DNA from: Henricia sp. BOLD:AAB3569
Taxonomy: Eukaryota; Echinodermata; Asteroidea; Spinulosida; Echinasteridae
Reading direction: 5' to 3'
Assembly (NCBI GenBank): GCA_037783545.1
Contig: JBBELK010001245.1
Location: 62,001-126,000, forward strand
Length of the DNA: 64,000 bases
Shown: positions 1-11,078 of the stretch, piece after piece
Layout: every line of letters begins with the position of its first letter
Numbering within the stretch: the first letter of the stretch is position 1
Translations under genes and position numbers: made by a program
Notes under the pieces: generated by a model
The model's input: the letters and a program-made list of their open reading frames with translations, nothing else
Databases searched by the model: none
Told to the model about the DNA's origin: nothing

Positions 1-476
1 CGTATAACCTCAGACTGGAGGTAAGACAGCGCGCTCCACCATGGCTTCCGTGCAACTTTTGCACCAGACTGGCCTTGTTGGTGGAGCACACGCTGCCATT
101 GAGGTGGCCCAGAGACAGCGGGAAAGTCATCTCGAGAATCTTAAACCTTTGACTTTCACAGCACGGAACCGCATCGATCAAAGACAATTGCAGGGAGCAG
201 CGGGGTGCTGTCACAGGGGCTCCTACTCTGAGAAACCTGACCATGCCCAGTCCCGATCACAAGACTTTGCAAGAACAAAATGAGATGTGACTCCTTTAAG
301 AAGGCGATGCGGTCCCGTGCTGTGAAAGCAAAAGTCAACTTGAAGATGTCCTGAAGTACCCCCTAACACCATTCCCGCTGTCACGCTTGGCCACCTCAAT
401 GGCAGCATGTTGTTACACCAACAAGGCCAGTCCGGTGCACAAGTTGCATGGAACCCATGGTGGAGCGCGCTGTCCT
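1..476. repeat. Inverted duplication at window edge
   Basis: Positions about 27-177 and 303-472 are imperfect inverted copies of each other. For example, the run GACAGCGCGCTCCACCATGG near 27 reappears on the opposite strand near 470, and TTTCACAGCACGG near 155 has its partner near 320. About 125 bases separate the arms. The right arm runs straight into the coding remnant that follows, so the left arm is probably an inverted copy of the 5' part of that gene fragment. The window begins here, so the full extent cannot be seen. Small frame-breaking differences between arms show that neither is a working exon. Confidence 0.75.
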
Positions 477-1393
477 ACCAGTCCGAGCAGTCCGAGGTGA
501 CACGTGCCGAGATTGGCGAGTACCAGTGCTCAGGTCACCTCGAAGCTGACATTATGATGGTCCACTACACAGTCTGTGCTGCCACCACTAGCTCTTTTCG
601 GAACACCATTCTCATCCGATGTGATGACTCCGATGTGATCTTCTCACTTGCAAAGCACGCTTGTCGCATTAATGGAGACACTCTCATTGATCTTGGTCAC
701 AGTGGCAAAAACAACCGTCGCTGCATCAACATGACCATTCTTGCCACGAAACAAAGACCCGAGGTAACGTTGGGTACATGGCGATTTAATCGGTTGTAGG
801 AGTTGTTTACTTTACAAACCTTAGCATGCTTGATGGTGTTGGTCAATTCGTTTACATGCATTCACTGGCTCAGCCTACCGGTACATGTATACAGCAGCCT
901 TCAACCGCAAAGGAAAGGTTCGTCTCTTTGACGCGATGCTCAAAGACAGGGAGGTTCCTAAGGCCTTTGGGGAGTGTGGCAAGAGGGAGACAGTCCCTGC
1001 TCTATCAAGGACATCCTCATGTCGTTCACGTGTGACATGTACGGCCGCAATAAAGGCCAATATGCCAAAGAAAATGAAGAAGAGCAAGAGGGCAGAATGG
1101 AAGATGATGAAGGGTTCGACCCTGCCACCCTTCCAAGAAAGTAAACCCACAAAAGATCAAACGAACTGATATGGTCGCTCATATCTATGGGACCCATGGA
1201 TCCTGGTTGAGGGAAAGTACCTCCCGCTGTGGTTTGAAGGGGAGCAAGAACCAGATAATCTGTACTATGAGGCTGAAAAGGACATAGATGGAGGAGAGTG
1301 AGGATGAAAATGACACTGTAGTTGATGAGCAAGATGGAAGTCAAGAGGAGGCGAGCGGAGATAAAGATGACGGGGAAGAGATCGGGGAAGAGG
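407..1393 (+). pseudogene. Decayed transposon-associated gene (EADT / DD(S/T)DV family)
   Basis: Several frames together give one recognisable protein family that is repeated in many marine invertebrate genomes. In the first frame (407-799), VTRAEIGEYQCSGHLEADIM is followed by ILIRCDDSDVIFSLAKHACR and a LIDLGHSGKNNRR block. This matches the usual E-A-D-T ... R-x-D-D-T-D-V layout, with the Thr of EADT lost. The frame changes near 880: YTAAFNRKGKVRLFDAML and the PKAFGE block correspond to the region after the usual T-G-C-D motif. Another shift gives an acidic stretch, then an LPLWFEGEQEP-like tail near 1215-1250. At least three frame changes plus stops make it dead. I recognise the family by motif order only; its biochemical role is uncertain (possibly nuclease-like). 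It is probably a mobile-element gene. Confidence 0.6.
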
Positions 1394-1400
1394 GCAGATG

Positions 1401-3938
1401 AACATGAGGACTGAGCTTGCACAACCGTACCGAATTATACTAAAACAGTCCATCTATGTGTATTGCTATTCTGCTCTTCCATTAGCATACATATCAGTGA
1501 AAGGTAATTACACAGCAGGATTTGTATTGAATCTGACAAACAGAATTGGGGCCTATACCGACCACGATTAGAACTAGAAGTTGTCGACTCCATTCAGGGT
1601 GCATTCTCTGTACCATAGGCTTGCCAACAGGTATTGGTCATTCCACGGGGTTGGGTACAAAAACTGTGACATACCAGGTCTTAAATATGAGTATCATTCC
1701 AGCCCAGCTACTTTAGTAAGTATATTAATTTTATAAAGAAACACATGTTACACTACAATAGAAGTAATTACACCACATTATAACAAAGTTACATACCTCC
1801 AAAATGTACTCGTAGTGTTAAACATATGTGGTGTTCATGTTTGCGTAGGTAAGACAAATCTTTTATGATCTATGAGAGATTGGTCAGTGAAAATAACATG
1901 ATTATATTGGGACACCTAGCCATATTCAGTACAACAATATTTCACCAGATAAATAATTCTCCAGTCTTTAAATAAAACAACTAACTGTACCAAGGCAACA
2001 TGGACACCTTTTTTTTTTATATATACCCAGCCTCATGGAATGACCCGTATAGATCTTGAAGATTCCGAAGCAATAGCCCTTGTAGCTAAAATTTGAACCA
2101 AAACATGCCAATTTCAGTCTCATTGGAATGCATATACAAAACACTGAGACACAGATCTCAAGTTTAGGAGTCTACGGCAACTGGTTGTCGAGTTATCTTC
2201 AATTTGTTTACGCATACACAGATCTTGGGCATTTGGGGCGTTATAGGTAGGGTTAGCCTAAATCGACGTAGCACCCACATTTGTTGCACTATTGAGCTCA
2301 GTGAACACTTAAACCGAAGCTCATGGCCTTGGGCAGATTTTTTATATCCATACAAGACAGGTCAGTGGTAGAACAATATGTTTTCAGAAGTTGTAAGCGT
2401 CTCGGGGTCGGACTAAGTTACAACAATTTTGACCTCGTCTTGGAGAAACTTGATATAGAAACCCACAAATCCTTGAAGAATGGGGTTAAATTGTTTTTCT
2501 AATGTTTTCTAATCATATTATGATGGGACAATTATTCAGGTCAAATTGCCCCAGATACGTGATTTTAAGGATTTTTTAGTAGAAACTGCTTAAAACAGCT
2601 ATTATTTTGACCTGTAGGCCAAATGCCATCCATGGGCAACTTAAGAATACCCTTTTCATATGCCCCGAGGTGTACTACAACAGAAAATAAACATTAGAGC
2701 TGTGCACTTTTTTCGCCATTAAACGGCCCAACCCCGGGGACTAATACGCACATTTTGTGAATAACCAGGCAAAATTGTGATATAAACACCCAGTTTTTCC
2801 GAGCCGCATACGTTTCCCGTACGTGTACCATTTCTAATGGCCCTAACACGTACATGCTGCATGCAGTTACATCAGTTTAGTCATTCATGACATGAAAAAT
2901 AACACGGGGCGTGTCGCAATGCGCGTGATTGGAGGGCTTTCGAGTATACCGTCTATATTGTCTAGCGGAAAATGTTATTGGATGGCCGTCGTCTACGGTC
3001 ACTACACGGTTCAAAACAAAAGAACACTACTTGGTCAACTTCAAGTTGACTGTTGCACCAGCTCGACCGTTGTTAGCGACATGGAAAAAAAATATATAAA
3101 TATCTATTTTGAGTTAAAACCACTTTCAAACAACAGACCAGCTGCAACAGATTTCAAAAATACCTTTGTTGCAAAAATCCATCAAGCGGTTGCTGTTTTA
3201 TGCTAGTTAAATTGCGTCCAATTTACGTGCGGAATCATCAATGAAAATGAATGGACAGCTAGTTTAAAAATTGTGATGTGATGCATAGCACCTATACGCG
3301 CGCACACACTGCAGCCTAGCCGTACACATAACCCAACTCACGGCAGCCTACCCGGTACAAGTTTGCCTATATAAGTACACCTTCGCGCTACTAATTTTTC
3401 TCATCCTTCGAAATAATAAAGAAAATGTTTCTGCTCTTTTTTTTTTCATAGTGTCTTGTAAAACATACAACCACGCAACTACCGGGCATATTTCTGGCTT
3501 TTTCGACCAAAAAAATTGTTCAAAAAACACCATCTAACAGAGACGGTTTTCGAAGTTTTTGCGTGTAAACGTACGTATGGAGCGAACAACCGTGTTGACT
3601 TCTCTTTCTCAGGATTCCGTCACGGGGTCACGCGCATATCATGAATACCTAATGAGCGTTTCAGAAATCGCGAAAATCTCATTTTCGAAATACGCACTTT
3701 TGCTTGCAATTTATGCACTTAAAACCGACAATTAAAAAAAAAATTAAAATCCACGTCGGCAAGAGGGATGTTTGGACTATCGAAAAAAGCCCAATTGCTG
3801 GATTTTTCTTTCAAGGGGATTATAGCTCTGTATCTACTACATAAATGAAAAATAGACATTTTGTTTGTCCCTGGTGTCAGCATATAATATCTTATTATTA
3901 TGCCTTTGAATATATCTCCAAACAATGTTTTTATTTAG
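1401..3938. other. No gene recognised
   Basis: AT-rich sequence without a convincing coding region or recognisable element. An open frame of 104 codons (2892-3206, plus) starts with an ATG in a CpG-rich patch but has no recognisable motif, and its codon use is not distinctive. Short T or A runs (2010, 3440, 3735) are the only simple repeats. Confidence 0.4.
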
Positions 3939-4039
3939 AACTACTTCAAACAGACCTAGGCCCGCAGATTCTGGAAGGTCTTCACCATACCACGACGATG
4001 AGGGTGATGAGGACGATGAATATTGTGTGATGGATGAAG
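3939..4039 (+). CDS. Candidate exon, acidic protein of unknown function (exon a)
   Basis: A pyrimidine-rich stretch ending TTTTTATTTAG is followed by an open 101-base segment ending at GAAG|GTATAT, a plausible splice donor. The translation contains RSSPYHDDEGDEDDEYCVMD, an acidic low-complexity segment common in nuclear or cytoplasmic regulatory proteins. It ends in phase 1, matching the next candidate exon (4292-4386), so the two join without a stop. No family is recognised. It lies just upstream of transposon wreckage, so it could belong to a host gene disrupted by insertions, or be a chance open frame. Confidence 0.33.
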
Positions 4040-4291
4040 GTATATCAAGCATGTAGTGAAGTTATAAAATACAACACGACAGTTAAGGATAACATCTGTG
4101 AATAAATAATTGTAAATAAATACATGTAGTGCCCTCATAAAGCAAGGAAAACGGATGGAAAGAATGAAGAAACATGATTCCCAATATCCCCCTCCCGCCC
4201 CCATATACCTGGCTAGGTCGCTGGTTGACACGGGTTTTTTTTCAAGCCCTAAAACATCAATCATTTTTGGATATTTATTTTCTTGATCCAG

Positions 4292-4386
4292 ATGGAGACA
4301 AGCACCGAGATTCCGTCTTCATGAAATTGGACAAATCTATGACCGAAACATATACTGCACACGACGATGTGAATTCACTCCCCACG
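4292..4386 (+). CDS. Candidate exon, unknown protein (exon b)
   Basis: The acceptor TTTTCTTGATCCAG precedes 95 open bases ending CCCACG|GTACAT. Read in the phase left by the exon at 3939-4039, it gives DGDKHRDSVFMKLDKSMTE followed by an acidic, Thr-rich tail. Phase agreement and good splice-like ends on both sides are the support. There is no recognised domain and no third exon could be found downstream, where DIRS retrotransposon remains begin at 4801. Confidence 0.3.
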
Positions 4387-4592
4387 GTACATATAATTAA
4401 CATATATGGGGTTTCCTCCAAGATTTGAAGGAAATTAACCATAATTCTCTTGTTTTGTGACTTCACAAGGTTTTATATTTGCTTTGTTTTATACATACAT
4501 GAATGATACATAACGAAAGCTTTCAGAGCTTTTATGGGCAACATACCATTGAATTTGATCATGGAATGTGATGTTTGTATGTGGGGCGTTCA

Positions 4593-4630
4593 GTCGACAT
4601 CGTACAAGTCGACATCGTACAAGTCGACAA
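4593..4630 (+). repeat. 15-bp direct repeat (2.5 copies)
   Basis: GTCGACATCGTACAA occurs twice head to tail, then GTCGACAA starts a third copy. AAGTCGGC-like motifs continue to recur irregularly to about 4800. Confidence 0.7.
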
Positions 4631-4800
4631 ATCGCCTAAGTCGGCCGTCCGACGAAAGTCCCGATCGTCTACAATGCATTTCCATTGAAATGTATGTTTC
4701 TAAGTCGGCATTTGTGGGTCGCCATTTCGCCCAAGTCGGCATGTTATTCTCGGTCCATTTCAACAAAATGCAATACAAAATCCTTTGTGTAAGTCGGCAC

Positions 4801-5254
4801 TTAAAAACCACACAATATGGCATCGATTTCCTTCCCTACGGTTTCCAAGAAGTGTTGAATGAAAAGATAAACACTGCCTGACCTCTGTTTATTGGCATGC
4901 ACGGACCGTGGTCGCCAGTGTATCAGTGTCGTCATGTTACAGCCAAACAAGGCTGCGTTCGAAACGCGCGAACACTGCAAACGTTTGCATCGTTCGCCAA
5001 CAGCTGGTATAAAGGAAACATTTAGCAACCGCCAATCAATGAGGGCATTGGTAAAGTGATTGCCGTCTGGGCATAGTACAATAAGAGTACCTTTAGCATT
5101 ACAGATTTTCAAATATCTTAATGCGTAGACGATAAGGGCAATGGGAGGACATAAATAATTGTTGTCATTTGACCAGTCAAAGCAAAAAGCATCCACCCCT
5201 GACGAACCTCTGCACCAGAACCTAGTGTAGAACTTGTGTGTTTTACAACTAGTA
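4801..5254 (-). pseudogene. DIRS-like RNase H C-terminal extension
   Basis: Contains FYTRFWCRGSSGVDAFCFDW, SNDNNYLCPPIALIVYALRY and KGTLIV, the conserved block that follows RNase H in DIRS/Ngaro pol. It then runs through PDGNHFTNALIDWRLLNVSF. It is the separated downstream part of the polypeptide cut at 8764. Beyond about 4950 similarity to the family fades, although the frame stays open to 4801. Confidence 0.65.
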
Positions 5255-5538
5255 TAGGCGAGGATATGTCCCCGATTATCTTTCACCTTCGTGGCACACC
5301 TCTGAGAATTAAAAAATAATAGCTGTTTTATATAGATTTTGACACGCTGAATCCAAATATGCTTGTTGGGGGTCGTGAATTCCTGCAGTTAATTAGAAAA
5401 ATGCAATTTAAAAGATTAAAATGCAAGACATGTATTTTCCCATAATGCATTGCGCTGCCATAGAAATATAATGACGTAATTCTTTTTCAACCAATGAAAG
5501 CACGCGGCCTGCACACATGACCTCTAAGGGAAGTCAAC

Positions 5539-5656
5539 ATGGCAGCCTCCATGGCCATGGAGAGCGCTTGTCTGTCGGATTTCAAGCATGTTTTAATCAA
5601 GCATGTTTTAAAGTTTGGCACTTTTGGGACTGTTTGGAGTGTGATACATGTATACA
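5539..5656 (+). CDS. Candidate first exon with promoter-like upstream region
   Basis: The context is promoter-like: TGACGTAA (5472), AACCAATGAA (5489, CCAAT box), then a GTCAACATGGCAGCC start. The open frame encodes MAASMAMESACLSDFKHVLI and a short hydrophobic continuation, and meets a plausible donor ATACAG|GTACGAG at 5656. CAAGCATGTTTTAA is repeated directly within it. No acceptor-bounded second exon is convincing. The segment lies inside the inverted-repeat element, so if real it may be captured host sequence. The protein is not recognised. Confidence 0.22.
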
Positions 5657-6653
5657 GGTACGAGGAAAATGATAAAACAAATGTTTCTTTTTTTCCGAAA
5701 CGATCGAGTTGGGGAAATTATTTCGGTGCGCGGTGGACACAGCCTACAGCCACGAAAATACACGCTGCAACGCGACGCCAACGTTCACTGTTCCGCATGC
5801 ATGTTCACTGGCGGGTAACTGTTCAGTTGTGAAAAGCGGTAAGCACTTTTGTCATTATACATCATCAGGAGGTAAGAGGGAAAGAAATGACCATGGCTTC
5901 AGACCTTGTGTGCTAAACATGTGGAAAGGCTAAAACAGTATATTTCCCACTCCAAATTTTGGGTTTTGTATTTATTCGGAAGTGTTTTCAACCAGTCTAA
6001 TTGCACAGGATTTGAAGACATGACCACTACTCTATTCTTTGCCTGGAAATAGAACAAGTCAGACATCACCTTAGACATTATGCAAAAGTCATTGTGAAAG
6101 TAGCAGACAAAAAATGTCTTTTTAAGTAAAATCCTAATTTTGTTTACAATCAAATTTTTGTTTTCTATTTAGATTTACACTTACTGATAAGCCATGATTG
6201 CAAGGAGGAAGTGATGTAGGCTAGACTTGTAAATCCTTATTGAAACAATTGGGATGCAAGGGGAATGTTTTTCCTTGACATGCATTTCTCTTTAAGTATT
6301 GTTTTTCCCCCTCTCCTAACCCCAGCCATAGTTTTTGTATTTTGTAGTTTGTCTCACTTTGTCCCTTACCCCTATTTATTCAGTTTCTAGCCCTACCCAG
6401 TAGGTATAAGGCATAGGTATTGAAAGCTGGAGACTGTGGTCTAAATGAGATAGGACAAATCACTTATTCATACTTTATACTTGGGGGATAGCAAGCTGGG
6501 CAGTGGGTTGGGGCATATCTTAAATGATCTCTGGGAGGGGTGGTTATCTCATTGAAGAGTTTATCCCTATGTAGGGCTTGCTATAAGCTTACGTGATAGC
6601 CAATCCCAATCAGTGAGGAAGAACTGCACTACAGTGATTCGAGACCACCAGTT

Positions 6654-6698
6654 GGCTTTATAGCTCAAAGGTCTGCGATTCGAATCCCGGTGGAGCCA
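6654..6698 (+). other. Truncated tRNA-like remnant
   Basis: GGCTTTA (6654) can pair with TGGAGCC (6691-6697), including two G-T pairs, as in an acceptor stem. TAGCTCAAAGG resembles an A box and GATTCGAATCC resembles a B box. Only 45 bases long: the anticodon arm is absent and the T stem pairs badly. Best read as a tRNA pseudogene or a collapsed tRNA-SINE head. Confidence 0.35.
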
Positions 6699-7099
6699 AG
6701 TTGCTTTTCACTGCTTCCAGATTTCCCTAACTCATCGACATTTGTCCACATTTGTATCGTTAATATTTTGGGTTTAATGTTTTTTGTTTTTTTTTTACTT
6801 TCAGATCTAACCAACTGACAGGGGGCAGGTTTTCTTATTTAATAGAAGCACAAAGCACCTTCTCATGCTTAAAACACAGTGACAATGTGACTGCCCCTGC
6901 CATGGCCGCTGTGCAAAGGCTCTATACCCATTTTTTTTTTCGACTCAGCTTTCACTCTGCAAATGACTTTGTAATATAGCAAACAGGTTAATGTTGGGTC
7001 GTTGACTTGAGAGCATGTGGTCATCAAGCTCGGAATTAAAAAGTGAACCATTGATCGACATTGATTCCCCATTATTTCTTTAGATTTATTTGTTAGTGC

Positions 7100-7265
7100 C
7101 AGTGACGTAGCTAGACCGTTCTTATTTTTTTTAGGAGGGGGGTGTTGACCACGTTTTGTCGACGGCTGCCAGGCATTCGCGGTGTCGCTCAGCGGAATAA
7201 AATAAATATTATTGGGGGTGTCACCCCTCCCCCTCCCCCTCCCCCTCCCTCTAGCTACGCCACTG
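7100..7265. mobile_element. hAT-like MITE
   Basis: CAGTGACGTAGCTAGA at the left and TCTAGCTACGCCACTG at the right are inverted repeats with one difference. CAGTGGCGTAGC-type ends are common in animal hAT elements. The flanking 8 bases do not match convincingly. The inside is mostly G-rich then C-rich tracts (GGAGGGGGG near 7135, a CCCCCT run near 7230) that can fold together. Confidence 0.6.
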
Positions 7266-10008
7266 TGTTAACCTGTGGAATTACTTATCTTGTTTTTAGT
7301 AGACTGGACCTTGGGTGTTCCTTTATCCTTGTATTGGCCAATATTTATTTAAACTATGGGCAGACATTTTAAAAAACTCTTTTGCTTTTTGTGCCTTAAT
7401 TTGGCAATTCAAAACCTGTTTAGTTAACTTGCATTTCCTTTTTTACAAATCCATTCCATTATGTCTGCTATTTTTCTGTCTGTGTTTTCCATGATTGACA
7501 AAAACAAAACATGTGGGCTTGAACATTTATAAAAATGTTTCTTGGTCACATGATTTTGATAAGATATACAGGAAAGAATTGTAGTGAACCATGGTCCGTT
7601 TCACTCCCTGTGTACAAAACATGTGAGACTGACTAGTGAAAAGTTGTTTATTTTTCTTAGAGAAATATTTCCTTTTAAATTTGTGTCTGCATACACTAAT
7701 GATTAACAAGTCCTTTTACTGGAAAAATGCTTAATACCGATTTGCATACGTGCAGTGTACGTGTACAGTTAAACTTTAATAAGAGCACTGTTAATACAAC
7801 ATTTTGCTAATAAAACATGGACATCTAGGTCCCAAATGCATTCTTGTCATTGTTTTCATCCCAATTTAGACTTCTGCTATATAACAAGGTATCTTGCAAA
7901 ATTGCAAGGACTTCTTATTAACGAGGTTTGATTGTACATGTACATACATGTCCAAGACTTTTCCCATGAATAAACTAGATGTACCAACCAATTACAAATA
8001 AATTAGTTGTAATTTAGAAACACCTGAGGAACAATGTTTTTTCCATTTTTTTTCGTGGTCACCTTTAACGATATCTGTTAAAAGTTTTATTTAATTTTGA
8101 CAGCAATAATTGTACAATTTAATGAATTTATTTCAATGTTAAATTGAAATCTTTCCTGCTGGATATTTGCATTATATTGTCAATTTTAAAATAACCATGT
8201 TCCCTAAGCTGTGTATTCTGGTGTATGGTTATAGAAAGTCTATTTGGTTGGAGTATCATAACCAGTGTGAGAATGAGATATTGGCAAATAAGCTCAAATA
8301 ACTACATTGCAAAGAAGACTTTGAGAAAGTTAAATGTATGTACATACATGGAAACAAACCTTTTATTAAGTTTAGACTTTATTATAAATAGTACAGTTTT
8401 TCTTCACCTCCTTTTGACAAACTGTACCTTTAATAAGCTTCTTTATATTTATATGTTTAACTTTGTGAACCTTTTCCCGAGCAATTAACATCAGTAATCA
8501 CCAGATGTAGTCAATTAAAAACGATCCAGAATAAAATGGGTGAGGTACTTTCATTTTCATTCGAAATTGTTTTAATTTTGGTAATGCACCTTTAATTGCA
8601 AATATCTACAAAACTGCAAGTTTAGGAAACCCCCAACAAGTAAATTCGGATTCCCCGTGCCCAAATCTATAAAAATCAATCGCATTTAATTAATTCTCAG
8701 AGGTGTGCCACCAAAATCATTTTCTGAGCAAGATAATCGGGAACATACATGTATCCTCGCCTAGTAGGAGAAGCAAAACAATCGCATGTGTGCGGTCGCC
8801 ATAAAGCGGTTGATCTATTGACCAGTCGTCAAAGTCGGTAATTCTGCTGATTTTGTCTGCAATGGTATTGCAAGAACGAGGAATCCATTCTGGTAAAAGA
8901 ACAATGTTGTGCTTTAGACAAAGGGAGAAGATCGACAAAGATAACGTGTACACGTGCAAATCGGGCTTGCCACTGCCATGTAAGAGTATGCGTGGTACGC
9001 TGATATTATCCGTGTACCATCTAATTTTTTGATGGGACAATTCGTCTCGAAGTTCAGTGAGTACTTTGAAAATAGCACCCATTTCGCGCCATGTAGAACT
9101 GCGCGACGATTCGAATTCTGACCAGACACCGTTGACTTTTAACTGCTCAAAATCGGCCACGTAACCGCAATAACCGACATCGCTTGCGTCCGAATAAACC
9201 GCACGGTTGGGAATATGTTGATGTTTAATAGAAAATCCGTTGAGATTCTCGAAATTCGATTGCCAAAACTTGAGTTATGTTACGACATCGTCCGTTAAAA
9301 GTATTAAGTCGTCCCATGAAAACCTTGTTTGGATCGTACGATACATGACTCGGGTCATTAGTCGGGTAACGGGTCCGAGAGCGAGGGACATGGAGATCAA
9401 TTGACCAGTGACTTTTGCGAGAGTTCTAGCGCTTGTTGGTTGTAATTGTGCGTGGTCGGATAATAACTCATGAATTGAGGCGTTGAGCTTTGTGATCTTA
9501 GCCGTAGGGACCGAGAACGTCAGAAAGTGCGAGATCAAAACGAGGCCCAAGTACGTAATAGATCTATTAGGCTGTCAAACGCATTTCGTTTTGCTAGGAA
9601 CGAAACCACTACGGATAAGTGAATCTTTCACGATGGACGAGTTACGTAGAGCGGAAGGTAGATCGGGGGAAATGACTAACCCGTCATCAATGTACACAAA
9701 GCACGAAATGCCTTGAGCGCGCCATGAATAGACGAGTGGTGTAGTGATCTTTGTGATTAAACCATTCTTGTGACGTCACACTATTGTTCAAACTATAGAT
9801 TATTTTCACGAATCGACAGTTTACTGTAGATTCGTAACAAAACTGTAGTTTCGTAAAATCTTTTGTTTTACGAATCTACAGTTTCGTTACAGTTTTGTTT
9901 CCAAAAGGTGCAGTTTCACTGTATAAATCCCGAGACAATTCCGATTTTGTTGTCTCCAAACTTCAAAATGACTCCAGAAATGTCAAAATCTTCTGCATCA
10001 GACATATG

Positions 10009-10249
10009 GTCTTTCTATAAATTAGGGGTCTAGTGTTGGTGTCCCCCGTTACATTTTACATCTTGTTTTTGTAAATTCAGGACACATTATTTAAATACTT
10101 TCCATCTCAAAGAGTGAGTACATACAGTACAATTCATACAAAATGGTTTAAAAGCCATTTTAATATTTTTTTTACGAAAAATACCACATTTCAGGTGTAA
10201 CGGGGGACACCAAATGTCACACTTTTGGACCCTAATTTATAGAAAGACC
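10009..10249. repeat. Fold-back, probable MITE
   Basis: The left arm begins GTCTTTCTATAAATTAGGG and the right arm ends with its exact complement. Further in, GTGTCCCCCGTTACA pairs with TGTAACGGGGGACAC. About 140 AT-rich bases separate the arms. No target duplication can be read with confidence. Confidence 0.65.
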
Positions 10250-10448
10250 CAATTGTTGTTAGCAGCACACCACGAACGAAATGACTGAGGCACCAGAATG
10301 CAGCGTGTTCACATGAGTGATTCTATTCTTACACCAAAACAGAACGCCGTGCATTGTATCCAAGGGAAAAAAGCCCACTGCTTACGTAATTCTTTTGGGT
10401 GGCTTGTTGGCGCGTTACTTTGTTCTGGATGGTGGAATGGTTTAAGTC

Positions 10449-10544
10449 GGAGAATGGACGAGAAAGTGTAGATTCGTGAAAGAATAGGCTCGGCTTCGCC
10501 TCGCCCATTCTTTTCACGAATCTACACTTTCTCGTCCATTCTCC
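10449..10544. repeat. 37-bp near-perfect palindrome
   Basis: GGAGAATGGACGAGAAAGTG, continued through GTAGATTCGTGAAAGAAT, is mirrored at 10507-10544 with one extra base. The loop is about 21 bases (AGGCTCGGCTTCGCC core). The right arm abuts TTAA at the insertion boundary. The inner GTAGATTCGT motif also recurs at 9827 and 9875. Confidence 0.8.
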
Positions 10545-11078
10545 TTAACATAACATGCTGAGGACAATCCGAAGGGCAAGACGCGGAAAACGTAAAATCT
10601 GGTTTTTGATAATGAAAAATTCCAAGAAAGACCGAGATATATTTGGTGCTCCGGAAAAATGTCTACGTGGTGGTAACCCGACTCTAGATCAAAACTGAAA
10701 AAATACTGATCGTAATCGAGAACTTGAGCGATGTGCCGAAGATCATCGTATTTGAACTAGCCGTAGTTTTTTTACCCGATGCAACAGTGAGGGGGTTACA
10801 ACAATACGGCCGAGTGGGAACCTGAATAATGCAACGTTTGTCGAGAAGTTCGGCAATGGCGGATTGAACAAAATCTGAATGTTGCAAACTAGATTGGTTA
10901 TTATTGGCAAAAAAACGGGGAAGGTGCGACAAAGAAAGGAATCTTATAGCCGCTCTCAATAACATCAATCACGTAATTGCTAGCTTTCAGAACGTTTTTC
11001 CAATAATCCAAACACTGAAACAATCTACCTTGAACGCCTTGCGGCGGGGATGGACGACTTTGGTCGTGTTCCCAATCC

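Larger units (their letters stand above)
5255..8763. mobile_element. ~3.5-kb element with ~120-bp terminal inverted repeats, inside DIRS RNase H
   Basis: TAGGCGAGGATATGT...CCCGATTATCTT...GTGGCACACCTCTGAGAATTAA...CTTGTTGGGGGT at 5255-5372 recurs inverted at 8629-8763 with small differences. The RNase H reading frame stops at the right edge (WRPHTCDCFASPT near 8790) and resumes at the left edge (YTSCKTHKFYTRFW, then SSGVDAFCFDWSNDNNYLCP), so the repeats delimit an insertion. A TA-like duplication is possible but not certain. The interior contains a promoter-like CpG patch with an ATG at 5539, a tRNA-like remnant at 6654 and a hAT-like MITE at 7100, but no transposase I can recognise. It could be a non-autonomous DNA transposon carrying captured host DNA. 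Confidence 0.55.
9761..10544. mobile_element. ~784-bp insertion in the RT gene, TTAA on both sides
   Basis: The DIRS frame leaves LSSACYV at 10545 and is picked up again at ITKITTPLV near 9755. Both junctions carry TTAA (9757-9760 and 10545-10548), consistent with a 3- or 4-bp target duplication. The ends are not simple inverted repeats of each other. Inside are a fold-back at 9790-9905 (GTAGATTCGTAA-type motifs on both strands), a second at 10009-10249 and a strong palindrome at 10449-10544. No coding sequence is visible. It may be a compound insertion; the superfamily is not assigned, though TTAA would suit piggyBac-like and TAA would suit Harbinger-like transposition. Confidence 0.5.
8764..11050 (-). 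pseudogene. DIRS-like reverse transcriptase and RNase H (fragments)
   Basis: From high to low coordinate on the minus strand: SNYVIDVIESGYKIPF then NNQSSLQHSDFVQSAI (RT N-terminus, near 11020-10850); a degraded LDLRHVN box; ESGYHHVDIFPEHQIYLG and LPFGLSSACYV (10690-10550); a 784-bp insertion; then ITTPLVYSWRAQGI and the catalytic core CFVYIDDGLV near 9700. The thumb segment has ARTLAKVTGQLISMSLALGP (about 9400). RNase H follows: SSTWREMGAIF, IRWYTDN, KPDLHVYTLSLSIF and WIPRSCNTIADKISRI (9090-8830). The YIDD box is intact but frameshifts and insertions abolish function. The RNase H tail is cut at 8764 by the 3.5-kb element and continues at 5254. Confidence 0.75.

Noticed and set aside
2892-3206. 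104-codon plus-strand frame as a gene
   Set aside because: No recognisable motif, no splice sites that extend it, and length within chance expectation for this window.
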